Source: Puffinus mauretanicus (lineage: Eukaryota; Chordata; Aves; Procellariiformes; Procellariidae). Taken from it: DNA of 64,000 nucleotides. A model generated the notes under the pieces. That model searched no databases. It was not told where the DNA came from and was given only the letters and a program-made list of their open reading frames with translations. The stretch is taken from the NCBI GenBank assembly GCA_023333565.1, contig JAJKFH010002480.1, forward strand, positions 896,814 to 960,813. The letters run 5' to 3'. Below, one piece after another: positions 1 to 10,150 of this stretch. How positions within the stretch are numbered: position 1 is the first letter of the stretch; each line of letters begins with the position of its first letter. Made by a program: the position numbers and the translations under genes.

Positions 1-439
1 TGCCACGAGGGCCCCGCTGCTCGGTGCTCCAGGCTGGGGCAAGGTTTATAATTTATTATAGAGTTACATTTACACGTGGCACCAGCCTTCTGTGGCAAAG
101 CCGGGCATCTGAAACTTGTCTCAAAGAAACACCCATTCCACCTTGGCATCTGAGGGGCAAGGTTTACCCTCTCATTCCTAGAAGTTAAATGCCTGGGTGT
201 TTTGTTAAGTGAATGATGTTTATCACGAAGCTTGTAGTCCACCTGCGGTGTGTTAACAGGAGGGAACAGAGTGCTGAGTAATCCTTCTCCTCTGGAAGGG
301 GCAGGCGCACATGTGCAGGCACGCTATTTCCTGAGGTCCTCGATGGATGCAGACCCGGGCTAGTTTGTGGTGACCCCCGAGTGACTATGCAGTGGTGACC
401 GGGGTTATACACGAGCGCACGGTCGTTGTCTGGGGCAGT
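1..439. other. Upstream flank, no gene seen
   Basis: Mixed-composition sequence before the CpG island. No splice-supported exon or repeat is recognised. A TTTATT at 52-57 is an AATAAA on the minus strand and could in principle end a short divergent transcript from the promoter, but nothing else supports this. Confidence 0.5.
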
Positions 440-924
440 CAGCCGTGGCACCGGGGCCGAGCCGGTCCTGCGAACAAGCGGCGCTTCGGCTCTGTCCTCG
501 GGCGAAGCGAGTACCGGCGCCCGCGGGGGCGGAGGGGCCGCGCCACGGCCTGACCCCGGGCGGTGACAACCGCAGGGTAACGCGGCGTTGTAACGGGGGC
601 CCGGCGGGCGGCCCCGGCTTTCTGCCTCCGTGCGGGCAGCCCCTACCTGCGGGCCGCGGGGGGGGCTCGGCGGGGCGGGGCGGCGGCGGCGCGCAGGCGG
701 GCGGGCGGGTCAGCGGACGGTACCATTCCCCGCGCCGCGCGTGGGCGCTCCGGCGGCGCCGCCGCCGCCATGGTCCGTCCCCCTCGCTGCATGTCGGGTA
801 GAGCCCGGGCCCACACGCTCGTCCTGCGGCGGCCGGGCGAGCCCCGTCGGGCGGGCGCGCTCGGCGCTCGGGGCAGCGCAGCCAGCGTCTGACAGGCGCG
901 ACCTTTCATAAGACGGCCCCCGCC

Positions 925-929
925 ATTGG
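925..929 (-). promoter_or_regulatory. Inverted CCAAT box 1
   Basis: GCCATTGGCTT contains ATTGG, a CCAAT box on the minus strand with the flanks favoured by NF-Y. It lies about 115 bp upstream of the predicted first donor at 1041. Confidence 0.55.
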
Positions 930-965
930 CTTCCTGCCCGGAATATCGCTGCAACGCTATCTGCG

Positions 966-970
966 ATTGG
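966..970 (-). promoter_or_regulatory. Inverted CCAAT box 2
   Basis: GCGATTGGCTC is a second ATTGG, 41 bp after the first and in the same orientation. Paired CCAAT boxes a few helical turns apart are common in NF-Y driven CpG-island promoters. They suggest a start site near 1000-1040 on the + strand, and are also compatible with a divergent start. Confidence 0.55.
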
Positions 971-979
971 CTCGCTCCC

Positions 980-1040
980 GATCATGCCTGGCTCCGCACG
1001 GGGAAGCGGCCCCTCTCCTCGCAGCCCGGCGGCGGCTGGC
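980..1040 (+). other. MBNL1: Predicted noncoding first exon (start uncertain)
   Basis: The right edge is a strong donor, GGC|GTGAGT at 1041. The left edge is only a guess from the CCAAT boxes and could lie anywhere in the island. If transcription starts before 984, an ATG at 984 opens a frame that crosses the junction in phase and ends at a TGA at 1154-1156, a 27-codon upstream ORF. Confidence 0.45.
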
Positions 1041-1129
1041 GTGAGTGCCCTGCGCGGGGCGGCGGCGGCGGCTCCGCGGGACCCCGAAATGCCGCCCGGT
1101 GAATTGTAACGTGTCTCTTCTCTCTACAG
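1041..1129 (+). other. MBNL1: Predicted 89-nt intron in the 5' UTR
   Basis: It starts GTGAGTGCC and ends with a pyrimidine-rich tract and acceptor, CTCTTCTCTCTACAG, followed by GTTGG. Both sites are close to consensus. At 89 nt it is near the minimum for vertebrates. More distal first exons upstream of the window could also splice to the 1129 acceptor. It could also be retained in some transcripts. Confidence 0.6.
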
Positions 1130-1436
1130 GTTGGTACTAAGAAGTGCCTTTCCTGACGTCTCTGCTGCTTGGGACCGCTTCTAGAGCCGCCGCTGCTTTT
1201 TGCCTTGCTTGCTGCCAGCTAGACTGCGACGACAGCGCATCCGCCCGCCACCTCTAGCCAGACACCCCCGCTGCACCCAAAACCGAGAGAAAGGCGCTGT
1301 CGGGCCTTGCCGTAGGCTGCTTTACTGTAAAAATAAAAGTTTGCTGAGAAGGTCAGATATCTTCTGCCCGAAAATCAAGGAGAGGAGGAAAAAAAAATCC
1401 AGTCTCGATCGTTGCTCTAAACTGCTGCATCTGTCT

Positions 1437-1448
1437 ATGCCAAACTAA
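1437..1448 (+). other. Upstream ORF, 3 codons
   Basis: ATG CCA AAC TAA in the MBNL1 leader. Position -3 is a pyrimidine and +4 is C, so the context is poor and most ribosomes would be expected to pass it. Confidence 0.35.
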
Positions 1449-1566
1449 TCGATACCGATTGCACCACAAAACCCCACTGCAAATTCAGCTGCGTGGAGAT
1501 TACCTTTCAGACAACTTTACTGAAAGCAGCTCGGAAATCCCGTGTCAGAGGGTCTGCCACGTTTTC

Positions 1567-1626
1567 ATGCTTGCATTGTGGGCTCCGGTTGGCACTCAGG
1601 ATGGGTTACTGAGCGCACGAGGCTAA
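1567..1626 (+). other. Upstream ORF, 19 codons, with a nested uORF
   Basis: The ATG at 1567 reads through GCT, CCG and GGT-type codons to a TAA at 1624-1626. Inside it, in another frame, ATG GGT TAC TGA lies at 1601-1612. Both end before the main start, so they could lower translation or allow reinitiation 260 nt downstream. Their use is inferred, not shown. Confidence 0.35.
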
Positions 1627-1889
1627 TCCCGGGCCACACTTTTTAACGTTCACCTGGCATTTCTCTAAGTACGAAACCTCTGTCGATTAACAGTGTCACA
1701 CTGTGAACTCCTGGTGGCACATCTTTTCCTTGAGATTGCTGCCACCCAATTTTACACGTACTTTTAAAATAGGGAGTGGGGGAAAAAAAAGGTATTCTGG
1801 AGGTGGCGCTTTCATCATTTCCAGTTTATCAGTTCAGCTACTTGTTTGTCCGTTTTATTGGAAATTTTAACTACCTGTAAAATCTAAAG

Positions 1890-2063
1890 ATGGCTGTTAG
1901 TGTCACGCCGATTCGGGACACAAAATGGCTAACGTTGGAAGTGTGTAGGGAGTTCCAAAGGGGGACTTGCTCACGACCAGACACGGAATGTAAATTTGCA
2001 CACCCATCGAAAAGCTGCCAAGTTGAAAACGGACGCGTAATCGCCTGCTTTGATTCATTGAAA
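1890..2063 (+). CDS. MBNL1: MBNL1 coding exon 1 (residues 1-58)
   Basis: Encodes the N-terminus of muscleblind-like 1, beginning [13 protein letters not shown]. Zinc finger 1 is a CX7CX6CX3H finger formed by Cys19, Cys27, Cys34 and His38 ([10 protein letters not shown], then ECKFAH). Cys53 (VIACFDSLK) is the first ligand of finger 2, whose other ligands lie 50 kb away in the next exon. The start is chosen because it matches the family N-terminus and has a strong Kozak context (A at -3, G at +4). The exon ends after Lys58 in phase 0 at the donor AAA|GTGAGT. In mammals this exon is skipped under control of MBNL proteins, giving forms without the first finger pair. The open frame continues 48 codons into the intron and ends at 2210, which is read-through and not the normal protein. 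Confidence 0.97.
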
Positions 2064-2154
2064 GTGAGTAAATATTATATTATTTTCAAGGATATATGGT
2101 TAATGAAAGAAGCAGTTGTAGCCAGAGAAACCCTGCAACCCGAAAGGGAGCAAT

Positions 2155-2221
2155 TGCTGGCTGCCAGCAGTGGGATGTTCTGCTGCTTTTATTTCACTGA
2201 TGCTCGTTGATTTGTTTTGCT
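2155..2221 (+). promoter_or_regulatory. Intronic YGCY cluster after the coding exon 1 donor
   Basis: Six YGCY motifs occur in 67 nt (TGCT at 2155, TGCC at 2162, TGCT at 2181, 2184, 2201 and 2218), 90-160 nt past the donor. YGCY is the MBNL binding motif, and binding just downstream of an exon usually favours its inclusion. A role in self-regulation is inferred. Confidence 0.4.
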
Positions 2222-2348
2222 GTTTTCCTCAGGGGAAGGGGAAGGATAGGGGGAATGAAGGGAAAATACGCCTGGCAGGATTCTGATCCTCCGGTATGGC
2301 TACAGTGACTGGTTCTTTGCCTCCAAAATATTCTCTGCCTGTAGCTGG

Positions 2349-2354
2349 AATAAA
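2349..2354 (+). terminator. Possible intronic poly(A) signal
   Basis: AATAAA lies 285 nt into intron A, with a T/G-rich stretch (GATTCTTTGTTTTT) about 40 nt downstream. If used, it would end a short transcript coding for 106 residues: finger 1, Cys53 and a 48-residue intron-derived tail ending at 2210. The strong U1 site at 2064 would normally suppress it. Sequence alone cannot show use. Confidence 0.2.
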
Positions 2355-3399
2355 GGGCACTTCACGTAGAAACAGCAAAGTCACTGTAAGGATTCTTTGT
2401 TTTTAATAGCACAAACCACGTAAGCAATATGAGGATTTGTTTCCATCTTGTAACTACCAGCGGGTTGTTGGTGTCTCTGGACAGCTGATAGTGAATCTTA
2501 GAAGAGTGTGTTCCTCCCTGGGTTATTTGGGTGTCTGTGAGCACCCTGCTTGTATTTCTGTGTTTGGGACTGCTGTGGTTATCCTGTCCTTTTCGCAAAT
2601 GCACTTGCTTCAGGGAAGGACAACGCTTAGCAGAAGGCGAGGTGCCTCTAGACGTGCAAGCAGGGCTGTAGCAGAGAGGGTACAGCCTCACTGTGATTTT
2701 TAGGAGGCATATCCGAGTTAGGCGCTGTAAATGTATGGCTGCTGCTTTACTGTAGCTGTAGTTTCAGAAACAGGTGCTAAACGTCTGGATCCCAATGCCT
2801 TCCCTTTATTTTTTTATGAATTAAATAATCTTAACATTTAAAATACTCATCCCACAGTACAGAATTAATTTGGTAGAATCATAAAAAACCCAAAAGTTGG
2901 GAAACAGAAATACGTCTGTCAGTTTTTTTCTACAGTATAATTTTCTCTTCTTGGGACCAAATCCCAGGAAGCGGAGCAGAGCCCGGGTGCGTGGAGCTGG
3001 CTGATGGCAGAGGCGTGCTCCGGGGAGGGAGTTGTAGCTGTAACCAGCTACTGCAGGTCGCTTGTGCAGCCAGGCCCCCATCGCAGCGGGAGCTGGGCAG
3101 GAAGTGGGTTTATAGCAGTTTTATATAAATCCTGCCACGCTCCTGAGTTAAAAATGTGTCTTGTCGCAGATCAGGGTAGAGGATGAACCTTTGAAATGCT
3201 CTCGGGCCTGAAATACCCAGCCCCACCACCCCCAGCCATGTTGTAACTTATGGCTATTGAAATGTTTTTGTTTGTGTTGTTTAAATTTGTTTTTAAATTA
3301 CAGTAATGATAATGCATGGCAGGGGGGGTGAAAAATACATTTTAAAATGTGGAAATGAAATGTTTCTATGCGTTAAAAAAGTGTTGGAGTTAAGAGCAG

Positions 3400-3655
3400 T
3401 GCCAGGGGCCGCCAGTGCCGATGGGGAGTCCCGGCCCCGAGGCGTCGCCCTGGGCGGCAGCGAGCCCGCCTGGCGCTTCCTCTTTGCGGCGAGGCGTGGT
3501 GTGGCGTGGCACAGGCTGGCTGCCGCCACGAGGACGCTGCACCGCGGGCGCCACCGCAGCCGCCCCACGGCGGAGGCTGCGCGGCCTGCCGCAGCGGGGA
3601 CGGCCGTGCTGCCGCGCTGCACCCACAGCGGCATACCTGCCGGCAACACGGGCCT
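3400..3655. promoter_or_regulatory. Small CpG-rich patch in intron A
   Basis: About 250 bp of GC-rich sequence with many CpG sites, such as GGGCGGCAGCGAGCCCG, between AT-rich neighbours. Overlapping open frames exist on both strands but no family is recognised. It may be an orphan CpG island or enhancer, or simply a GC-rich relic. Confidence 0.35.
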
Positions 3656-3707
3656 GGCCTTGGAGGCTGAAACCTGCCTCTGTGTGAGAGGGTGTGAGAG
3701 TGAAGAC

Positions 3708-3756
3708 ATAAAATAAAAATAGTAAAATAGTAAATAGTAGAAAAATAGTAAAAATG
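3708..3756 (+). repeat. Degenerate A-rich tandem repeat
   Basis: Variants of the unit AAAATAGTA recur four to five times (AAAATAGTAAAATAGTAAAT and similar). This is low-complexity sequence with no coding potential. Confidence 0.6.
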
Positions 3757-6700
3757 GTGCCCGCAGTATCCCCTATTTAATTTCCCACTGAACCGGTATT
3801 TGATCGCACGGCGCAGTGCAGTCGTAGCGGCCTTACTCCGCTGGCCTTGCGCTTTTCAGAGCGAGGATCCAACCGAAAAGGTTGAAACGAGACGGCAGAG
3901 TTAATTGGACGTGAATCTCCTTCGCTATGGGAGGCAGCACCTGAGTTCGCTGTACATCAGCGTCCTCCGCTCAGATTCCTGACGTCCATGGTCGTTGGAA
4001 GTGCCTTAAGGTCTCGGTGCTGGATGAGGAGGCCAGCGGCGCTGGAGCCGAGCGGCAGCGTGGGCTCGTGTCTGGGTGAGAGACGAACCGGGGACTGGCC
4101 AGGCTTCCCTGTCCCCGGCGGCGCGGCTGGCTCTTCTGCTGCTGTCAGCAGGGCTCTTCCGTTTCCTTTTTTAATGAAGGAGATAATTATCACCTTTGTA
4201 AAGAGCTGCAAGGTCTGTGGATAATAACTGTAGGTAACACTACAGCATTATTGCATTGCTTCAAAATACCCTGTCGAAAAGAGTCTTCTGTTCCCATGTA
4301 AAGTCAACGCAGTAGCCGAGTTGTAGGCTGGGAAGAAGTCTGCTATTTAAAGATATGCTGCTTACCAGATATGTTTACCTGCGTTCACGCTAAAAGGTTT
4401 ACTTGTGGCTGAGGTGCTTCCTCCATGTGCTGGAGAGGCTCCCGGGGGGCCCCGGGGATCCCCTCGCTGCAGCCTGGGGAGCGGGGCCGGGTCGTGTTGC
4501 TGCCGCTGCCAGGGCAAGGAGAGCTGCTCGCTCCTCAGCGCCTTTTTTTTTTGTTGTTGGGGGTTTTTTTTTGGTTAAATAACTTCTATAATGTATGAAA
4601 ATACCTTTGGTAAACAGAAAATGGAATCTCTTCATTGAATTCCCTGTCCAACCCACACGGTAGAAAAGCAAGTTACTCAGTTTTGGTTTTGTTTCACACC
4701 TTTGTCAATTTTTGGTGTGCTAAGCTAAACAAGCACTAGTTACTTTGTTACGTTTTCTGCAGTATCACAAACTTTAGACCTTATGCAAAAACAATTTAGG
4801 AAAGTGCTATGCCAGATTTGTCTAGACCTTGTAAGGTCAGTTAATAGTTTACCAAAGAAAAAAAACAGATTTTTGATTAGGACATTCAAAAGTAATTTTT
4901 AATATTTCAATAATTCAGTGTGGATGTAATGTCCTTGCTCTTTACTAAAATAGCAGTGCACCTAAAAATTGACCTTAATATTAAAATACTTGATTTCTTA
5001 TAAATGTATGCAATATTAGTATAAACTGAACAGCTATTCTTGCATTGTCTCTTGGACGTAAGACAGATATTTAGTCACTGAATTTTTCTTTACAAATTAT
5101 GAATGCATCTTTCACTCATAGTGCCCTCAAAAATTAGTGTGTCTTAGAAAAAATGCTTTATATTAGCTGACATCAGGCAGGTGTGTGTTAGTACTGCAGA
5201 GGGCTGCAGCCTGATAGCAATACTTGCTCATGAGCTGGAGATGGCCGATGTGCTCTGCTATATTTAGAACATAAACAGGCAAAGCAAATACTTTCTGAGG
5301 GGACCCCGTGAAATGGCAGTACCCTTCAGCTCTGCCCGGCAGACTTTGGCCTCCATCCCAGGTGTCCTCCGCGGATGTCGTGCAGGGACGGAGCGCGCGG
5401 AGCTCACAGCCAGCCGCAAGCAAGCCCGACTCAGCTGGTCTGCTCTTAGGTAAAAATAGATTTCAGAAGTGGAACTTTCAGATAGGGTGAAATACTTCCC
5501 CCCCCCCGAAATAAAAGCAAAAACCGTGTACGTAGGTCTAGGGCAAAAACAGAGGGGCATCGACTCCCGCGAATCTCTCCTCCGCGTTGTGTTGCCACCC
5601 GCCGGTGCCGTGTCGGCGTTCGCAGGGGCCGCTTGTGGAACTGTGGCACTGCGGCGCTGGTCTCTGGACACGCATCGTTTGTTGGGAAACGTGTCCTGTG
5701 CGTGCGCCTTGCGGGTTCTTTCTTAATTCTGCATCGGTAACAAACAGCACTTGTTACATGTTAATTAGAAGCGTGGGGGAGAGAAAGGAAGACGCATACA
5801 TTTCTGTGACCTCGACGAGGCAGTGCAAGGAAGAGGTCAGGGTCACGTCAATCAGAGCAAGATTTTATCATCCCTCTGTTGAATACACTGCTTCATAATT
5901 AGTCCTAATGAAATCTGCAAGATTGTCCTTAGGGTAGTGCATCAAGATAAATGCGTGTGGGATAATGTAGCCCTTAGATATTAGGAGGATAATTTTAAAC
6001 CAAGAATGATTATGTAGTATATTCAAATTGTGCGCTTGAGTGGCTGAGTTGGCTCCAGCCCTGGCTCTGCATTGTTTAAATGCCGTAGGATTTTTTTCCT
6101 AGATTTGGATGCCTAAAAGCCTGTTAAAACTGTCTACAGCAAAAATAAGCTCTTGAGTTCCTAAATCAGGAAACGGGTTTGCAACAGAAATTAGATTTTT
6201 AGCATAATTTTAAAACATTTTTCTTCATTTTTTGCTTGGAAAAATACGCCTAAGTAGGATTCACTTTTAAAATTACATTAGCTTCATCAGATGTTCCGAT
6301 AGATGAGTCATCTGACGTTTCCTGAAAACTGAGATAAAGATGTCTTAACAATGGGGAGATGGATGTCAAATGCGAATCTTGTGGGAGGCTGCAGATGCGC
6401 TGAGGACACCCCGTCAGCCCGCCTGCAGCTTGTCTGTGCGCGCCACATCCTTTGGCTGCCACAGCGTCTTTCCTAGCCATATATTTTTTTAAAGTATAGA
6501 AACAATGAGGAAGAAAGTGGGGAAAGGGTGATGTGGACTCAGGCTGTCTTTTCTGTAGTGCTGCCTGGCTGTGGCCAGCGCTGCTGTTGGTTGGCGCTTC
6601 CCCGCTGCGGTCAGTGGGCTTTCTACGGGGTGCAAACTGTTCTGATCCAAAACATGCCAGTTCTAGCTGATCAGAACTTCACGTGATTTCAGCGGACTCG

Positions 6701-7146
6701 GTAAACAGTGCAGGATTTGGGCTGAATCACGGTTTATCTCTTTGGAGTTAATGTTCACTATGGGCACTGCAACTTTCAAATAATTTTTTGCTCTTTTAAG
6801 TTATGCTCCTGCTAAGGCAGCTACTTCATGCTCAAGTTGGATGTCCCGATAAAGTGTAAAAGCTTTTTCCTACTCTTCCTTCAACAGCTGAAAAGTCTTG
6901 ACGTTTCACATTTCTCTGGTTTTTTGAAATTCTAAGAAAAAGCTAGAGACTAGAAGTTCAAGTCTTTTCATCGGTGATGTCAGAGTTTGAACCTCTGCTA
7001 CCTTGGGTCTAAGATCCACCGATACATAGTATGTTAGTATTTTATCTTCTGTTGTAGAAGTACTTATTTTTTAAAAATGAAACTCCGGAACTCTGTAAAA
7101 GTGACATGCCGCTTTTTACCGAGGAGCCTTAAAAATATATAAATGC

Positions 7147-7167
7147 ATTATTATTATTATTATTATT
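7147..7167 (+). repeat. (ATT)7 microsatellite
   Basis: Seven perfect ATT units in AT-rich intronic sequence. Likely length-polymorphic. Confidence 0.9.
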
Positions 7168-9949
7168 GATTAACTTGGTGAGCACCTTATTTCTTCCACC
7201 TCAGAGATGTAATTGTTAATTGTTCAAATCTCTCTACTTCGTCACTGCTTCAAAAAATAATGATTTTTTGACTTGTCATTCCCCTTTGTGTTATACTTGC
7301 CTAAGAGTGGAGAATAAGGACCTTATTTATTTATTTTAATACAAAGAAAATAAAATCTTGGTAAACATGTTTCACTAATAATGTGAGAATAGCAGATCCT
7401 TGGCTCTGTCAGTCCTTTAATTAAGGCAGAAGAAAAAATCCAGAAACATAGTTACAGAACACTTAAGCAGGTGACTCTTTAGTAACTTTAACTTTGGGGT
7501 CTACAGCATCACTCCAGCACGGGGCAATAACAGCATTCAGGGCCCAGTGGAGAGGTTCGGCTTAGGGGCTGGGAGGCAGATGGACACACATCTGATTCCA
7601 AGGAAACTCAAAAAGCAGTAACCCTTGGAAAAAAAAGAACATACAAACAGCGTTCAAATTCCTGAGATCTGATTTGCCATTTTTCTCCTCTTCAGCCTGT
7701 GTGTACTCTGCCAGTAGGCTGAGCTCCAGAAGAGGAAGCAAAGGAAAAGTGGCAAATACATTGGGAAAATGGTGCAATTGTTAGGCTGAGTGGCAAATAG
7801 TCCATTAAAAAAACAAACAATCGAAACCATGCGTGTTCCTCTGTGGGAATATAAATGGCATTTTGAAATCTTACTAGCTATTCAGACAAAAGAGTTATGG
7901 CTCACTACGGTGTTCAGAGTTCATATTACAGTTTCAGCTCTACATCTGCAGGAAGAAATTAAAAAAAAATTAAAACATTGTATTGCAGCATTTGCACTGT
8001 CATTTTTTTAGAGGCTGTACATAATAGAAACCAGCATGGGTTTCTGTTACATACAGTCAGGAACTCTGCTGTGTACAGTCAAAATCAGTAAAATGCTGAA
8101 CCAGTTTGCAGGGAAAATTACAGGCATAAAATAAGAAAACCTCATGTCAAGAATATTCAGTCATTTGTACCAAGTCTTCAGATGAATGGTCAGAAGCAGC
8201 CAGTGAGGCCTTTCTCCTTCCCGGGATGACCCCAAGTCTCTGTTGGTCTGTTTTTCTGAATATAGATGCCTTGTTGCCAAGGTTCACTCTAAAATTTCTT
8301 GGAAGCAACAAATTACATTCGAGGCCGAATGATCACATCTGGTTTTTGACTTTGGAGAAGTTTAATGTTTCTTAGTTGGGACTGCACAGCCTTGTTAGCC
8401 CAAGAGCATACCGTTTGGGAAATACTGCCCTGGGTGCTTCCTAGAAGTCTGTGCTCCACTTCGGGAACAGCTCCCGAGTCGGGGCTGTGTCTAATGTCTG
8501 AGAATGGCCAGTCTTCTGGAGAAGTCTCACAGCCAAGGCAGGTCTGCCGCCCTCCTACCGATTTGGTCAGATTGTGAAAACCCTGCTAAGAGAAAAACCA
8601 GCGTTGTTTTGGGGATGATTAGTAATGGACACCTCTTTATTCCTGTCTCTCTTTTCTTGTGCTTCCTTCTGTGCCGCGTTGTTTTTCCCCATGGGTTGGT
8701 GACGGATGCGTGGGGCCAGGCTGGGTGGAGAGCTGAGCGCCTGCTCTCCCCATTTCACAGCAGCGGTTCTGGCCCTGGGAACCAGCTCCCGGCACCGTCC
8801 CTGCACGGACCCGCAGCTGGTCGGGGTCCAGACGTGGGGAGGGCAGCAGTGCCCCGTGCTCAAGCACAGGCTTGGGGTAGAGAAGGCTTCGGTGAAGAGC
8901 AGTTAAAAAGTATTCCTATATATCCTACATCTTTCCCCTGCTCTGTGTTGCTTTCAAAGGGAACAAAAGGCGGAGAAAGCAGAGTCCGGTGCCAGCCGGA
9001 GCACCTTCAAGGGGGGAGCGCTGCCTGCAGCGTCAGGTCAGCTCTCCGGTTCTGAGGACCAGGATGCCAGACAATGCGCAATTTCAGCGACACTTAATTG
9101 CTTGATTTTGTCCACTGATTGCCTGGCTGTGTGTTACAATGCTTGGGGGAAATAAGAGGGTGATCTTTCTGGTCTTTAAAGGATATGAAGCCACCTCACC
9201 GAGTCTCTGTCCTGCCGGCTGTGCTGATTGGCGTGCTTGCTGGCAGCCTGAGTTGCGAGGGACTGGACTTGTACAGGTGAATCTGCCCGCAAGCAGCACA
9301 GTGGCAGCTGGTCCCTGCTCGCCTGACTGTGCGAGCACGCGATGGCTGGGGGATTCGGGCTTTTAGTTTCTTCACCCAGGCCTGCACAGCAGCACTTAAA
9401 TTAGTTCCTGTAGAAAATAACAGAGATGCTTTTATTCTGATCCAGAGTTCTGTCTTTTTCCTTAATTTGCCCAGTGCCATTTGAAGGGCTACTGCTATTG
9501 AAATAAGATTTAAGTAAACACTGAATTGTAATACACTGAAACATGGGATTATGCAAATAAGAAAACCCTTTTGGGGTTCACGTTTGAATTTATTGAAATA
9601 CTTATGACACACCCTCTTTGTTAGGGAATATCTAATTATTTAACTGATACAAAATACTAGTTGAGTAGTACTCCCAAGATTTTTATCAAATAGAGGAAAA
9701 TATTAACATCTGATAAAGTGGATTTTTTTAAAGAGGAATAATAAATGCAGCTACTTCATCTGCGGGGTGTAGCAGTACTGGAGTGCTTCACACTAGCAAT
9801 GGGAAGCTGTGGGCCGCAGCAGCTTCGTGAGCTCCTCCTGCGTTAGTAGCAGCAACATAGGAGACCTCGAAGGACCGCTGCTTCACGTGATCCCGCCAGT
9901 AGCTGCGCTGGAAACCAGTCGCGTACCCAGGCAATGTTGGTTTGAGCTC

Positions 9950-10150
9950 CAGGAGCTCCGGCGCGTCCCCGTTGGGAGCTGCCCCCGCGCCCCCCCCGCA
10001 GGGTGAGGGGCTGGCAGGGTTGCGGCAGCGTGGTCCGGCGCGTGCCTCCTGCCCGGCCGGGTCTGTCATCCGTCCGCGGACTCTGCCCTCCGTTCCCGGA
10101 GCGGCAGCAGTATGGCAGAACTGATGAGCGCCGCCGGGGGCATCGCTCCC
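9950..10150. promoter_or_regulatory. CpG-rich patch in intron A
   Basis: About 200 bp with high CpG density, including a C-rich run (CGCCCCCCCCGCAG) followed directly by GGTGAGG. It sits alone in AT-rich intron. No gene is recognised. It may be an orphan CpG island. Confidence 0.3.

Larger units (their letters stand above)
440..1120. promoter_or_regulatory. MBNL1: CpG island promoter of MBNL1
   Basis: About 680 bp of very GC-rich DNA with dense CpG, including GC boxes (GGGGCGGGGC around 672-682) and long CGG/GCC runs. It abuts the predicted 5' UTR exons. No TATA box is evident at a sensible distance. This is the usual look of a broad, TATA-less vertebrate promoter. Minus-strand transcription from the same island is possible: the human locus has a divergent antisense RNA (MBNL1-AS1). 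No exon of such an RNA can be called here. Confidence 0.8.
1130..1889 (+). other. MBNL1: MBNL1 5' UTR in the start-codon exon
   Basis: This is a 760-nt leader between the predicted acceptor and the start codon. From memory it resembles the well-conserved mammalian MBNL1 leader around 1130-1220 and 1340-1450, but I could not align it. It contains eleven YGCY motifs in 1145-1216, and short upstream ORFs at 1437-1448, 1567-1626 and 1601-1612. It is moderately GC-rich at the left and becomes AT-rich near 1750-1889. Confidence 0.75.

Noticed and set aside
2064..2210. C-terminal extension of coding exon 1
   Set aside because: The family exon ends at Lys58 with a strong GTGAGT donor, so the 48 extra codons are intron read-through. 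Kept only as a possible intronic-poly(A) product.
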